Notes: a model not told the origin generated them from the sequence alone. A DNA stretch of 64,000 nt from Reticulitermes speratus (GCA_021186555.1 JAJKFL010000039.1:13496733-13560732); one strand, 5' to 3'; shown: positions 33,288 to 44,680, counted from the first letter of the stretch. Translations and numbers: made by a program.

Positions 33288-34205
33288 CATCAATGTGTTC
33301 GAACTTATTAAGAGGGTACATGCGTATGTTGACACACGCCTGCCATTTGTTATACAATAAGGGAAGCAGGCTGACAAGATTCAATTTTCCTGCAGCACAG
33401 AAATAAAGAATTACTGTCATGTCAGAGCTAAATATTGAATTTCTTTCCATGTCTACAAAACTCGATTATTGTCTTTAGAGTGAACAGGTGGGTGCCATTG
33501 TTTCGCTTACTTCACTGGACTTCTTTTTCGTTTTAGTGCATGTACAAACTTGCTGCAAATCCAGTTATATTTTAGATATCACAACGCCCACAAGCATACA
33601 TATTTTATCCTGCAATTAGCTAAATATTTACCGCCTCGAAAAATATGTCAAACAGAAGTTGTTGATTATAATGAGATTTATTTGTTATGCCGCGATACAA
33701 TGTTCATATAATGATTCGTTTCTCAGGAATTTTATGGAGTCCAGTTTGGTATCTATGTCAAGTAGGTGCCGTAATTGACTAGTAAGTACCAAAGTTAAAT
33801 TCGCTGGATACATATCAGTATTATGTCCTCCTCGAGTTTAAGAACGAGTGGAATTATAAATCTGCTCCACCTATACGCCTTTATGGCGTGGACAGGGACA
33901 ACTATACTGTATACTTACTCGTATATTGGTGTACCATTTGCTTCCCGCTGAAATGTTACAAAAGAAAAAAGAAAGAAAGAGTGTGAGTAGGTGGAATGAG
34001 GGGTAAAAGGGAAAGGAAAGAAGAAAGAAAGAAAGAAAAAGACTGGCGTGTGTGGAAAGAAGAAAGGTCATTAAGTAGTGTGACTGTTGGCCCATTGTGT
34101 AGTGGTCCTGACCCACTTTGCTGCGAGGGCACACGCGGAAGTACTGGACAGTGCCTCCGATTCAGGTCATTGTGAGCCAGTGATCGAGACAGGTGGAAGG
34201 TTGAG
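33288..34205. other. Non-coding stretch with GAAA-rich tract
   Basis: 33958-34045 is a purine-rich (GAAA)n-like tract. No gene recognised. Confidence 0.5.
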
Positions 34206-34400
34206 GTATCCCTTCTTCTGGAGTACGACGCCGCGTAACTTGGTAATTGGTTCCCGATGTTTCGAGACCATCACGTGCCTCGAAACGTCGGGAACCAAAT
34301 ACCCAGTGACGCGGCGTCAAATGCCAGAAGAACGGATACTTCAGCTACATCGCTCCGAAAACCTAAAATGTCGCAGTTGGCTGGCTATTCAAGAAGCAGA
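34206..34400 (+). repeat. Repeat family G, copy 2, with palindrome
   Basis: 34206-34339 is a foldback (GTATCCCTTCTTCTGG... against CCAGAAGAACGGATAC) whose centre holds GTTTCGAG...CTCGAAAC. The following CATCGCTCCGAAAACCTAAA matches the tail of the copy at 54682-54910. The hammerhead 5' boxes have been lost from the centre. Confidence 0.65.
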
Positions 34401-34573
34401 AAAAGAAATTACACGACATGGAGTTTTATAGATTATGCTGGTGACTACGGCAACAGCAGGCTACGTGAAGCTTATGGAAAAATCAAGGCACCGTGAAAAA
34501 CTTAGTGCCATTCAGCTTCTGGAATTTGTCCATTGTCTAGTGTTTCAGAAACACAAACAAACAACCAAATAGG

Positions 34574-34616
34574 AACACAACGTTTCGGAAATTGAATCTT
34601 TTTCCGTCCTCAATAA
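34574..34616 (-). ncRNA. Hammerhead-like motif, C-insert type
   Basis: Minus strand: TTGAGGA (C3 changed to T), an extra C, stem II GGAAA/TTTCC, GAAAC, GTT. Similar to 59694-59732. Stem I not convincing. Confidence 0.4.
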
Positions 34617-34801
34617 AAAGGTAGGGGGCAAGTACTCAGTTTGGTCCATCATATAGATCTGTTGTCAGTCACTGGTCATAGCCTGACAATAAGCTCTGAA
34701 AACAAACATCATACCAGCCCTCTCCGTTAACTAATAGGTGACCTGCTACCAAGAGGCCGACAGAGTGCAGTCACATCATTAAACGACTTGCCTACCACGC
34801 T

Positions 34802-34853
34802 ATGATGAGAGTGCTGCTGCTGATGGTGTTGGTGATGACATCATGTTCGAAAA
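34802..34853 (+). CDS. Candidate first coding exon of a secreted protein
   Basis: ATG at 34802 opens MMRVLLLMVLVMTSCSK, a textbook signal peptide: a basic residue at position 3, a hydrophobic core of 10 residues, then a small/polar region. It runs directly into A|GTAAGTC at 34853/34854, a near-ideal splice donor (phase 1). The coincidence of signal peptide and donor is unlikely by chance, but I found no matching downstream exon within the window, as would be normal with large introns. No protein family can be named. It could also be a chance frame, so the call is tentative. Confidence 0.4.
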
Positions 34854-35039
34854 GTAAGTCAATGTCGACAATCGCGATAAATAAACTGCAGCGACCTCTC
34901 CGCGCTTGAAACCGGGCCTTGGCTTCCTACAGCCTTGGTGCGTCCCTTCTCCAACTGTGCAGTCAGGAACACAGTCCAATCCGACGATAACATGCAGCAG
35001 AACAGCAGTGCAGTGTTACGAAATCACTTCATAAAGTGG

Positions 35040-35205
35040 TAATAATTATAACATTCGAGTGCTAAACACTGGCACTTCGTATCAGAGAGGGCAATTTTCG
35101 AATCCTGGAGACCGCTCGTCCAGACTGAGGTACTTTCTCTGTCAATACATGCACATGCTGGGTTGGCTCCTTAAAATAAGCCACGATCGTTTCCTTGCAC
35201 ATTTT
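35040..35205 (+). mobile_element. tRNA-derived SINE family E, copy 2
   Basis: B-box-like TTTTCGAATCCTGGAG near 35096-35112, then GGTTGGCTCCTTAAAATAAG and CCACGATCGTTTCCTTGC, matching the family 3' block seen inverted at 30081 and 52665. Confidence 0.6.
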
Positions 35206-35435
35206 TATCAATTCATCATTATCCTATAAATTGAAAATCCTTGTTACATAACAGGCATTAATCATGATAATTATAACGTCCATAATAAAAACAATCAACA
35301 CTTTCATTCTCGCTGCAACGACCATCCTTTTGCTGTAACAGTACAAATAATGTTACTTACAGCCCGTTGGTCAGGCTCCGTTAATATCTGATTTTCCACC
35401 ATTTCCTAGGGATTTTGAAACGTCTTTATCAATTC

Positions 35436-35485
35436 TGACCTTCCGGTTTACAGTGCAGTGTCTCAACCAATCGCGCCACCGCGTG
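35436..35485 (-). mobile_element. SINE family D head fragment
   Basis: Complement of GGGGCACGCGGTGGCGCGAT and TTGGTTGAGACACTGCACTG: the tRNA-like 5' part of family D. The body to the left is unrecognisable. Confidence 0.65.
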
Positions 35486-35828
35486 CCCCAATAGAAAGTA
35501 GTATAGTCATATAATGTTCTGTAAGCAATACTTTTCTGAAAATTATGCGACTTTTTAAGATAGTTTCTTTCATGATAATGAAGAATAACAACATGTGGGT
35601 TACATGAACATTTTAGATCTGACTGACAAATCATTGTACGTAATTTATATGGACAACTTCGGTCCTCGGACCACCGATTCAGAAACACTGCAGACGGTAA
35701 CTGTCCGTGGGTAATCCTGTGCTGTGAGACATGCAAGGTTGGTCACCGCAACGCCTCGTCAGTCTGAGAAACACGACACTGTGCGGTGAAACTGATTCTC
35801 CATTCGGCTCAGATCATGACTGTACATG

Positions 35829-35866
35829 AAAATAATAATAATAATAATTATTATTATTATTATTAC
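35829..35866. repeat. (AAT)n/(ATT)n palindromic microsatellite
   Basis: Six AAT units followed at once by ATT units, so the tract can fold on itself. Confidence 0.95.
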
Positions 35867-35879
35867 TATTCACTAATTG

Positions 35880-37415
35880 GAATTAAATTTCAGTTTCTAG
35901 ATTAAAGCATGCATATTGTTCCGCCAGTTATAAACAAAGAGATACTGCACAATGCAAACCTGCCAATGTATGCCTTGATTTCATTATGCTTCTTTTCTCT
36001 GTTTCTCTCTTGGTCGAATGTGCAAAAAAAAAAAACAGTTGAATTGCTAACAATTGAGACGAAGGGTCGTGAAATTATTGACTTTCACTTTCACATAGCT
36101 GTATTTGTTTATGTCTTGGTTGCTGTTTCTTCTTTGGAACACTGTACTGCGCATGCTTCTTCTAGTGTTCACAAATTGGGGACATCGACAATGAAGCTAT
36201 TATATGCACGTGAAGGGGCTTAATTACACAATGTCCAGTGACTATTAACTGCAATCTACTGCCGATGTTAAGAATGTGTGGAGCTTTACGTCCCTCATCG
36301 ACAGTTCCTCATGGTTCGCTGCTTCATTAAACACAGGAAGCATTTTACCTCTTTTTGTACTGTAATTCCAAAGATGTACGTGCTGTAGCAGCATTTAAGT
36401 TTTGCTCGTAGTTCTCCATATGGTAAATATGAATTAAAACTCGTAATACATATATTTTTATACATGTGCTCTAGGGTTAAGTCCTTCAGTGATTCATACA
36501 CAGATCGGTCGCATGCATCAATTTATAGGCCTATATATTTTTTCATATAGGGCCAAACACTTCTGTAACATTTCTTAATGCGTTGTTTGTTTTCATCAGG
36601 GTAAGAAAAGCTAAGTGGAGTTGTAGAAAAGACAAAAATGCCCCTGCCTAAGTAGCACATCACGAAAACGCAAAATTACGCGGAGGAAGACGATCAGATC
36701 TACGCCGTTTCAGGTTTGAAGACCCGTTAGAAATCCATGGTGAGCCACAGTTAGTTTTGGAAACCCATCTCTGCACAAAACTAAAATTCGGCCACCATGA
36801 GAAAATTCGCGTCAGACTTCCATTACTTTCACCCAGGAAGCCGTGTCAATCGCAAGTGCTTAAAATTCTGTATAGTTTTACATATTCAGGTACTAATTTA
36901 ATAGGGCCTATATGTATTTTGACCATCATGGCCTATAACCGCCTGGCCAAGAGTAAAGTTAGGACTTTGCCTTTTTTTATGAGAGATCTCACTCAGTGAG
37001 ATTTCCATTTTGTAGCCGAGAGCTCTTTTTCCGTTTTCCCCTCTCCCTATGCAGCCCAGTCGGGTGCCCGAGACACGAAACTTAAGGCACACTACAGATT
37101 GTGCTGCGTCGAACTTGTGTTCTGGTGGAGTCAGGAACCGAATACAAGATCAAAACTACCGACCGAGTCCATCCATGGACTTCTTGATTTCACTTTCACA
37201 AACAACGTACCAAAAGCAAATCGAACGGTTTGTAATTTGCAGACAGAGTCAGAAGCAACATGAATTGTAACACATTCAAAAATTCGTTTTCGCTGTCTAC
37301 GCGTAGAATTCGCAACTAACTATGCAAATAACCAAATTAAAATCTTTAAATTGTAACTCCTTTGTGCTTTAACAACAACTAAATGATACTGAAGTTGGCA
37401 CAACTCACGACGTTT
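35880..37415. other. Non-coding stretch
   Basis: A plus-strand frame at 35909-36223 (104 residues) has a hydrophobic stretch but no domain I recognise. Nothing else is supported. Confidence 0.35.
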
Positions 37416-37458
37416 ACTGCTACATGTTTCGGCCAAAATTGGCCATCTCCGAGCAGTC
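37416..37458 (-). ncRNA. Hammerhead-like motif, core altered
   Basis: Minus strand: CTGC, a changed first box (TCGGAGA), extra T, stem II GGCCA/TGGCC (5 bp), GAAAC, ATGTA, GCAG. Stem I pairs 4/4 and stem II 5/5 while the CTGANGA box has decayed. Confidence 0.55.
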
Positions 37459-37704
37459 CATTTCACAAACGCACAACAATGTACGAGATAAATACCAAAT
37501 TATTTAAACGTAAACTGTGGAAGCTCGAAGTCTGTGGCTGAATTTATACAAAATCATAGAATATTTTGATTTTTTAACTGTAGTCCGTTTCCTTGGACTT
37601 GGATAGGCTATTCGATACATTTTAATTGTTCTTGTTGTGTTTATGCTTATCAATTCACATGTCTGGTCTTCGTAAATTTTGTGTTACTTTGTGTTTCAAA
37701 TCGT

Positions 37705-37960
37705 AACCAACCTAGAAAGTTCAAGGTGCAATGTTTTCGTTACAACTCCAAGAGACTCACATGTTCCAGAAATTAATTCCCAATTTTCATGAAATCTGCA
37801 AGTTCATTACCGTGTTCACAAAAGTCCACCAATGGAACGCACCCCGAGCCACTTACATTCAGTACCCAATTTCACATTCTTGTATTATCCTCCCGCCTTT
37901 AACCGTCTATAACCAGACCTCCTAAGCCGTCTCTTCTCTTCAGGTTGCGTAAGACAGTAA
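37705..37960 (-). mobile_element. LINE family A 3' end, copy 5
   Basis: Shares with copies 2, 4 and 7 the inverted blocks TTCATTACCGTGTTCACAAA (37804-37823), ATTCAGTACCCAATTTC-like and TATTATCCTCC; these encode the VNTVMN..and RWEDN parts of the ORF2 C-terminus on the minus strand. Confidence 0.65.
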
Positions 37961-38195
37961 CTACACATTGGCCTGTAGGTCAGACCTCGCAGTAATTAAA
38001 TTTCCGAGAAAAGGTGCCTTTCACAAGTACCGAAACTCTTCCAGGTATCTGGTACTCTTAACAGAGAACCGGAATCGGGATGTTCCGCTGGCTCGCTCAT
38101 AAATGTGGGCTATGAAATGTGTAATGCTTTTATGCTAAGTAAAGTGCCGTTGTGCACACCACGAAGGCTTATGGGAGAGGAGACGTACAGGTCCA

Positions 38196-38421
38196 CTCAT
38201 TCTTAACCTCGGTACAGGATGGAGCTGAGTGGTCAACTTCACGCCCCAGTCGCTTTACTCCCCGGGGAAATAACCACGGTTACCCATTAAATATGAGGCT
38301 GAGTGGGCCCCAGAGCCGCTCTGGGGGTTTTGGAGAAGAGAAAATCTCTTGCCTCTGCCGCAAATCGAACCTCGGATCGCCCAGCCCACAGTCCAGTCAC
38401 TACGATATCCCAGCTCGTGTA
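38196..38421 (-). mobile_element. tRNA-derived SINE family C, diverged copy
   Basis: Inverted. Complement of GGGATATCGTAGTGACTGGA (head) at the right, a CCGAGGTTCGATTT-type B box, and the CCCACTCAGCCTCATATTTA / CCCCGGGGAGTAAAG family body. No clear target duplication. Confidence 0.75.
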
Positions 38422-39475
38422 ATGGTTTTTGTTTCATGCTGATACTAACGAAAACCTTCCCAACACGGAAAATGTTCAAGATCGATTCGGAATCCGTTGC
38501 ATGTAGATCTTCCCACTTGAACAGCTCGTCTTTGCTTCATCACAGAGCGCGTACCAGGAAGTTCACACATACAAACACGAGTATAACGATCGTCAGGGGA
38601 AATGGTCCCAGAGACAGTTGCAGCTGGGACGGTGGGGACGGACGAGCAGAGGGAGACGAGTGACCTTGTCGAATGCAACTACTGCAGTCTAACTGCATTT
38701 CATAGATGTCGTCATCACTTCCCGTTCACGCGCCTGGGTGCGCTACGTACGCATCCAGACCGGCGCATTATGTAATATCTGGGGTTCTCAGCCTGTAGAG
38801 CGAGATCTGCAGCGTGCCCAAGCCTTTAAGATCGACCATTACAACTAGATTCTTTGTTTAGTATATTGTTCTAAAATGTGAGATAATCATCATGTCAGCC
38901 CGTCTGTCCCACCCACAAATTTGGAAACTACTGACACACTTTCATGGATCTTGGTATGAACATTACGCATCTATGGACCATCTCACTTCTGTATTTTTTA
39001 ATTTTCCACCCCAGATAATATCAATATGGTAACAGTGCGAACGTCTGTGGTAGCAGCAACACTACTTTCACCTATTTTCAATGGCCAGATCACTTTTACG
39101 TAACATTGGTTTCAGCAGATATGGAAGTCACTGCATCCTACATGGATATCTTCTTAAACTTCTAAAATCTACTGCGATCCTAAGTTGCCTCATTGCCCAC
39201 GAGCATTATTCGTATATGGCTCACTGTATGTCCGGAACTGTATAGTGCGATATGTATGTCTGTTTATACAATTATTGTATACTTATTTACGGTGTAGTAA
39301 TGGACTGCGTGATGAAAACTAAGATGCAATTACATGTTTTCACTTATCAATAATGCACTGCGTAGTAATAATCAGACTTTTAATTTAATGTATACTTTAA
39401 CCTAAATATGTGATGCTAATATACAAAAGTGTTAACACTGTAATCCTTAGGAACCGACCATGACAGTTTTTATAG
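38422..39475. other. Non-coding stretch
   Basis: No feature recognised. Confidence 0.4.
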
Positions 39476-39515
39476 AGTCCTTGATAATGGCGTATAAGCC
39501 GAAACATGTGGGAGA
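39476..39515 (+). ncRNA. Hammerhead-like motif, core altered
   Basis: TCC, TTGATAA (C3 and G8 changed), extra T, stem II GGC/GCC around a 6-nt loop, GAAAC, ATGTG, GGA. Stem I pairs 3/3. Confidence 0.5.
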
Positions 39516-39911
39516 AAATAAAAATTAAATGAATGTTTTTTATATCCGTAGCACTGGTGTACTGAGTTTGTCTATATTGAACCAAGTGGTTCTGGTACAC
39601 GGTCAACCATGCAACCCTTTTAGATTTGTACATAAAGTTCACTCTGCAAAGATCAAAACTGGGGGAAAAAAACCGCGGAAAGGATGAGGCCATGAAGATA
39701 AACTGACTGGCCATTCTGCCTGCAAAGGTCACTGCTATTAAAAAACGTCCACATGTAATTAAAGTTTGTCCTCAATAATTACCAGTGACGCGATGGCGCC
39801 AGCGCACATTGTACCAACTTTATGAAAAGGTTTTCCCTCCAAGTGGAGTAGTAACTGATGAAACCAACAACAAATAATCTGTCAGCACAACATATATTGT
39901 AAAGAATATAA

Positions 39912-39956
39912 ACAGCTGCATGTTTCGGCTGTATTAATAGCCATTATCGGGCTGTA
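39912..39956 (-). ncRNA. Hammerhead-like motif, stems intact, core altered
   Basis: Minus strand: ACAGC, CCGATAA (U4 and G8 changed), extra T, stem II GGCT/AGCC, GAAAC, ATGCA, GCTGT. Stem I pairs 5/5 although the core is dead. Confidence 0.55.
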
Positions 39957-40073
39957 CCAAAGAAAATAAAAAGTGTCGACATACAACTCCAAAATGCGGT
40001 AAGAGATCTCGAAATTTACAATGAATTCATACACAAAATCAGTAAAAAATGTGTGACCTAGAATAAAGCGTAT

Positions 40074-40736
40074 TACATTCATTCATTCTGTAGTCTGTCT
40101 TACGACAGGTCCGTAGCCTCTTCCAAAGCGAGTTCTCCACAGGGTGCGATCTAGTGCTTCCTCTTTCAATTTCCAGTATCTTTTCTTTTCCTTAAGGTCA
40201 TCCAGTAGCTGCTTACGTCTTCTCCCTCGTCGTCCCGTCATTTCTATCCTTCCTTCTAACTTTCCTTCAATCACATGTTTCAGAAGGCAGTTCCTACGCA
40301 AGATGTGACCAATCCAGTTAGCCTTTCTTCTTTTTATTGTATGTACGATATTCCTCTCCTCCTTGACTCTGTGTAATACTTCTTCATTTCTCACATGATC
40401 GGTCCAACTGATCTTCTCCATTCTTCTCCAGCACCACATTTCAAAACTTTCCAGATACTTCTGATCTACTTTCCGAAGTGTCCACGTTTCAGCACCATAC
40501 AAAGCTATGCTCCAAATGTAGCACTTTACTAGCTTCTTCCTTAAATTTAATTCCAGTTTGCTGGTGAAAAGATTTTTCTTCTTGTTGAATGCTGTTTTTG
40601 CCATGGCAATTCTGGATTTATTTTCACGTGTACACCTTGCATCACTTGTTATCATGCTACCCAAATAATTGAAATATTCCACATTCTCCAATTGTTTTTG
40701 ATCTATCATAATTTTCATTGGGGATATATACATGTA
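40074..40736 (-). mobile_element. LINE family B 3' end, copy 2, open ORF2 C-terminus
   Basis: The minus-strand frame 40733-40083 is open for 216 residues: VEYFNYLGSMITSDARCTRE near residue 18, LYGAETWTLRKVDQKYLESF near residue 79, MWCWRRMEKISW, NWIGHILRRNCLLKHVIEG, RRKQLLDDLKEK and FGRGYG at the end. This is the region after the reverse transcriptase palm of a non-LTR ORF2 (YLGS.I..D, ALYGAETW, M.CWRRM, W.GH.LR). The 5' end is truncated. The 3' tail is (GAAT)n and supplies the stop. AAAGCGTATTACA and AAAGCATATACA flank it as a probable diverged target duplication. Confidence 0.9.
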
Positions 40737-41789
40737 AAAAGCATATACAAATAAAGACAGTACAGTGTATCTGTGTGTGAGGTAGGTTAAACATGTATCT
40801 AAGAAAAAGTAATAAATTCGTAGGCGCTCTTTTAGATGGTAAGATTTTAAAAAACGATGTGTATTACCCTACTCGGGATCCTATGGTGAACGTATTACAG
40901 TATTTTGGGATAGAGTTTGAATAATGTTTAAGTTTATGGATGGTTGTGCAAGCAATGAGGAAGAGTTGGGAATTTTATCTGTGGGTGCAGACTAAGCTGG
41001 GTTCTTCTCTATATCGCTATATAAAATTATAATTCCAAAGGCTTTATGCGTATATCTTATGGGATTTGGTTCACTGCGTCGTGTATTCCTGAAGTTTAGA
41101 GGCCTACTGAGTTGTTCGGTAGAGATGAGGATCAGTGTGTTATAAACAGAGTTATATAACCATCTTGAAGATTAGGAATTAGAAATTATATTAGAAATAC
41201 TTCTACTAGCTGAGTCTCAGATTATTGACCATAAAATTTCAAAGGGAGAGGTTATGTAACATCGAATGCGTTGGAAAGACAAATTCTGAGTACGTAACAA
41301 CTTGGATGCTTCACACTCACCAACCATCGCCTCTTTGGTTTGTGGCTGATAACACCAATTTTGAAATTTTCCTGACATATAATTATTGAAATTATTATGA
41401 GAAATCAGTAGGCTATATTAATTTTGCGGTTCTTGCGCGAATAATTAAACATATAATTTAAGGTAATGTCTATCTGAACTCATGCTTTATTCTGAAACCT
41501 CAAACTACTGCGACTAAATGTTAAATCTGTACAGAATTATCGTTCCAGGTGTATACACAGAGTGTCAACATATTATGGGATTCACCACTAGATAAAAGTC
41601 GAAGAGATCTCACTATTTCAAGATGTTTGGATGCAGCAGATTTTAATAACTGTCTTGTATTATGATAATTTTAGCACAATTTTAATATAACACTATACAT
41701 TGATGTTTTAATAGCATACTGGCATTATATGTTTTACCATTTACAATTCACAAGATGTATAATAATGCTGTATACGTCATTAAGCATCG
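40737..41789. other. Non-coding stretch
   Basis: No feature recognised. Confidence 0.4.
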
Positions 41790-41838
41790 GTACGCCCTGA
41801 AGGTAGCTATGGACAGTAGCCGAAACAAGTGGGAGTGC
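41790..41838 (+). ncRNA. Hammerhead-like motif
   Basis: GTACGCC, CTGAAGG (A9 changed to G), T, a stem II GCTA/TAGC with one unpaired base on each side, GAAAC, AAGTG, GGAGTGC. Stem I pairs 6 of 7. Confidence 0.5.
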
Positions 41839-42047
41839 TTTTATATTCAGGAAGTAGTGAAATTTGTTGGTGATGAACTCTTTACCAGAGATTTATTATT
41901 CCTACCGCCCTGACAAAAGTGACAAATTAATTCGACATCTCTTACGCGGACACATAAGACATTGCCCCTTACGAGGTTGTTTCAACAAACAGCCTGGGAA
42001 GTTTCCACTTCAGTTCCCCAAACCACAGCATTCATTCTTGATAAATA

Positions 42048-43325
42048 CTAAGGTCGTTCAAATTTAAACGAGAATTCGTTTCTAAAACATTTATTCACAA
42101 TAAATTGAAACGTTTTACACACTACTTTTCAATGTAGTCCCTGTTGACTGCCATACACTTGTGCCAACGTTCTGGAAGCTTCTTAATTCCAGTTTCAAAG
42201 AAGGTTTTCGGTTGCTTGTGTATCCAACTTTGCACAGCTGCAATGACCTCATCATTATTCCGGAATCTCTTGCCTCCTCAAACCCCCTTCATTGATCCAA
42301 ACAAATGATAATCAGATGGAGCTAAGTATGGACTGTACGGTGAATGAGGCAGGACATCCCACTTCAGTTTCAGTGGAGTTGCCATCGTTAAAGCCGCAGT
42401 GTGAGGACGAATGTTGTCCTGGAGGAAGAAAACTGAATTCTGCCTTTTTCTTCGCTTTGAGCGAATTGTCGGCTTCACTTTCTCATTCAGGAGAGTTGAA
42501 TGGTCTTTTGATCAGTGAGAAAGTCCAGGTGAATGATACCCTTGGAATCCCAGAACACAGTAGCCATGATCTTCCCCGCTGAAAACATTGCTTTCGCTTT
42601 TTTGGGGGGTGGAGAATGGGTGTGTTTCCACTGCTCACTTGCTCTTTTTGATTCAGGAGTGAAGTAGTAGACCCAGGTCTCATCACAGGTCACAATTGAG
42701 TCCAAAAATTTGGCTCCTTCTCTCTCATATCGTTGCAAAAGTTGAGTAACGGCCACTAAACGTCTTTCCCTGTGCTCTGGTGACAGGATCAGTGGGACCC
42801 ACTTTGTGCTCACTCTACTGACTTTCAACTCGTTGTGCAGACTTTCTTCACCACTCCCTACACTAATTCCTACTTCCTGTAACAGTTCAAGAACAGTTAT
42901 GCGACGATTAGCCCGAATAAGTTCACCAATTTTCAAAACGTTTTCTGGATTGACAAAAGTTCTTGGTCGCCGAGCGTGACGTTCATTTTCAACACGGTCT
43001 CTTCCTTCTCGAAATGATTTCACCCAACTGAGCACCCTTGGCTGTGACAAACATTCATCCCCAAACTGCTTGAAGCCTGGTAAATATTTCAGAAGGAATG
43101 ACACCTTCCTTCGTGAGAAATTTGATAATTAACGCTGCGCAACACTGCTGGGTACTTCTTGCTCTGCCATCTTGATTGCACCTGACAGTTGAGGCGGAGA
43201 GGGACCTGACTAGTGCGGGTTTGCAAGTTTAAACTTTGCATAACTTGTAAGCGCAAGCATGTTCATACAAGTTTATTTGTGCTCGAAAGGGAATTAAACT
43301 CTCATTTAAATTTGAACGACCCACG
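42048..43325 (-). mobile_element. mariner transposon, near full length
   Basis: 1278 bp, the usual mariner size, between TA dinucleotides at 42046-42047 and 43326-43327. Inverted ends: CTAAGGTCGTTCAAATTTAA on the left and the complement of CGTGGGTCGTTCAAATTTAA on the right, with matches continuing to about 26 bp. It contains one transposase gene on the minus strand. Both ends and both target TAs are present, so it is a complete but inactivated copy. Confidence 0.93.
42122..43170 (-). pseudogene. mariner transposase, DD34D, frameshifted
   Basis: Cut-and-paste transposase. The start ATG at 43170 gives MAEQEVPSSVAQR; the stop is at 42122, a span of about 349 codons (family about 345). Helix-turn-helix parts: RVLSWVKSFREGRDRVENER then ANRRITVLELLQEVGISVGS. 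Catalytic domain: IVTCDETWVYYFTPESKR (first Asp), FFLQDNIRPHTAA (second Asp), and SPYLAPSDYHLFGSMKG, whose APSD Asp lies 34 residues after the second, so DD34D is kept; the neighbouring SPD is SPY. The C-terminus WIHKQPKTFFETGIKKLPER is intact. Frame changes occur near 43120-43050, near 42480 and near 42280. Homologous reading is high throughout, so inactivation is fairly recent. Confidence 0.92.
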
Positions 43326-43857
43326 TACCATTTTCCTTTTTATCCAGGGCCCATTTCAGAATGGTTTTATTGGTAGGGCGCGAAATGTGGAAGAAACTGA
43401 TCCCACTGCACGTGGCTCTGCGGAGGTCTCTGCCCTATCCGTAGCTTCGTAGTAGCTGCGCCTGAGAGAAAGCAACACAATGAGGGCAAAGTGCTAGAAA
43501 GTAGAGCAGCATTTTGATCACTCTGGAGATCAGGACAAAGGTCACCGGAGCAAGGCGAGGGTCACCAGTGGACTCATATATAATTGCTCCACCTTTGAGT
43601 TGCTTCACGCACTGCACGTCCGTACTATCTGCCGGAATCTGACGTAGTTTTCAGGAATCGAATATTCTGTGACTGTATGTCAAATTGCTTCAGTCTGTAC
43701 ATAAGGCTGAGTACGATTTGTTGCTGGATGCGTCACCGCAGATCCCATGACGCCGGTAAAGAGCGGGGTGCCCGTGCGTCAGGTGGCTTTCCACATGTGC
43801 AGAATGTGCAAAACTTGTGATTTCCTTCGGACTTGAGTCCATTCTTCTGTCAGAAGC
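43326..43857. other. Non-coding stretch
   Basis: No feature recognised. Confidence 0.4.
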
Positions 43858-44089
43858 CAGTACACCAAGGCCTTGTTTTACGCCCGTTAATTTTACGCTT
43901 TTTTTGCTTGAAGGTCCCTTGCCAATTTACACCATTCTTTAATTTACGCCCTCTCATTTTTGGTTTGCGCCCTTTGGCTGGCTGAGGTCTATTACGCTAA
44001 CCTCATATTTCTGATGGGAATATTATTTCTGATTTACACCCACTTTTTCAGGAACACAACTAGGGCTTAAAACAAGACCTTGGTGTACT
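43858..44089. mobile_element. Short inverted-repeat element with internal TTTACGCCC motifs
   Basis: Inverted ends of about 27 bp: AGTACACCAAGGCCTTGTTT on the left against the complement of AGTACACCAAGGTCTTGTTT on the right. The interior repeats TTTACGCCC/TTTACACC-like words about six times. No coding capacity; superfamily not determined. Confidence 0.75.
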
Positions 44090-44680
44090 CTGAGAGACCT
44101 GGGAGCCACTTGGCTAAGAATTATTGGTAGACACCCATTAAAGAGCAGCGGGGGGAAGGGGTCCCGACCGGTTATCTACGCCACTGGACACAATAGACTA
44201 GGAGGTGAATTCCAGACACGAAGTTTGTACTGATATAACAACAACAACAACAACCTCAAGAAGCTTGCACTAATAAAACAATAACAAGAGTAACAGGAAC
44301 AACTGCAATAATTTTTATCTGAATCAATAAATTACGTACTGCTTTCAGTACCATCACACAGTCCCACAACATGTCCTAGAATGGCATATCAAAAACATAA
44401 ATTTTTATTCTTTACGGGTGGCGCCTTGAAAGTAAAAGGGGCTTTAGCCATTACATTTTATTCATAATGCTAGGCGCTCCGTACATCAAACTTGATATTA
44501 GGCCCAGGAAAAATCATGTTGAAATAGACAGTAATAGGCCTATAATGGTATAGAAGGGCTTAAACATTAACGAAGTATGCTGCTACAAGGGCAGTATTAG
44601 GCGACGGATTGCGACGTCCGTGCCTCATGTTCACTGTCATTACATGGGTCATATTTAAAAGTTAATTCGGTCATAAGACG
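44090..44680. other. Non-coding stretch
   Basis: Short (CAA)n near 44240-44252. Nothing else. Confidence 0.4.
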
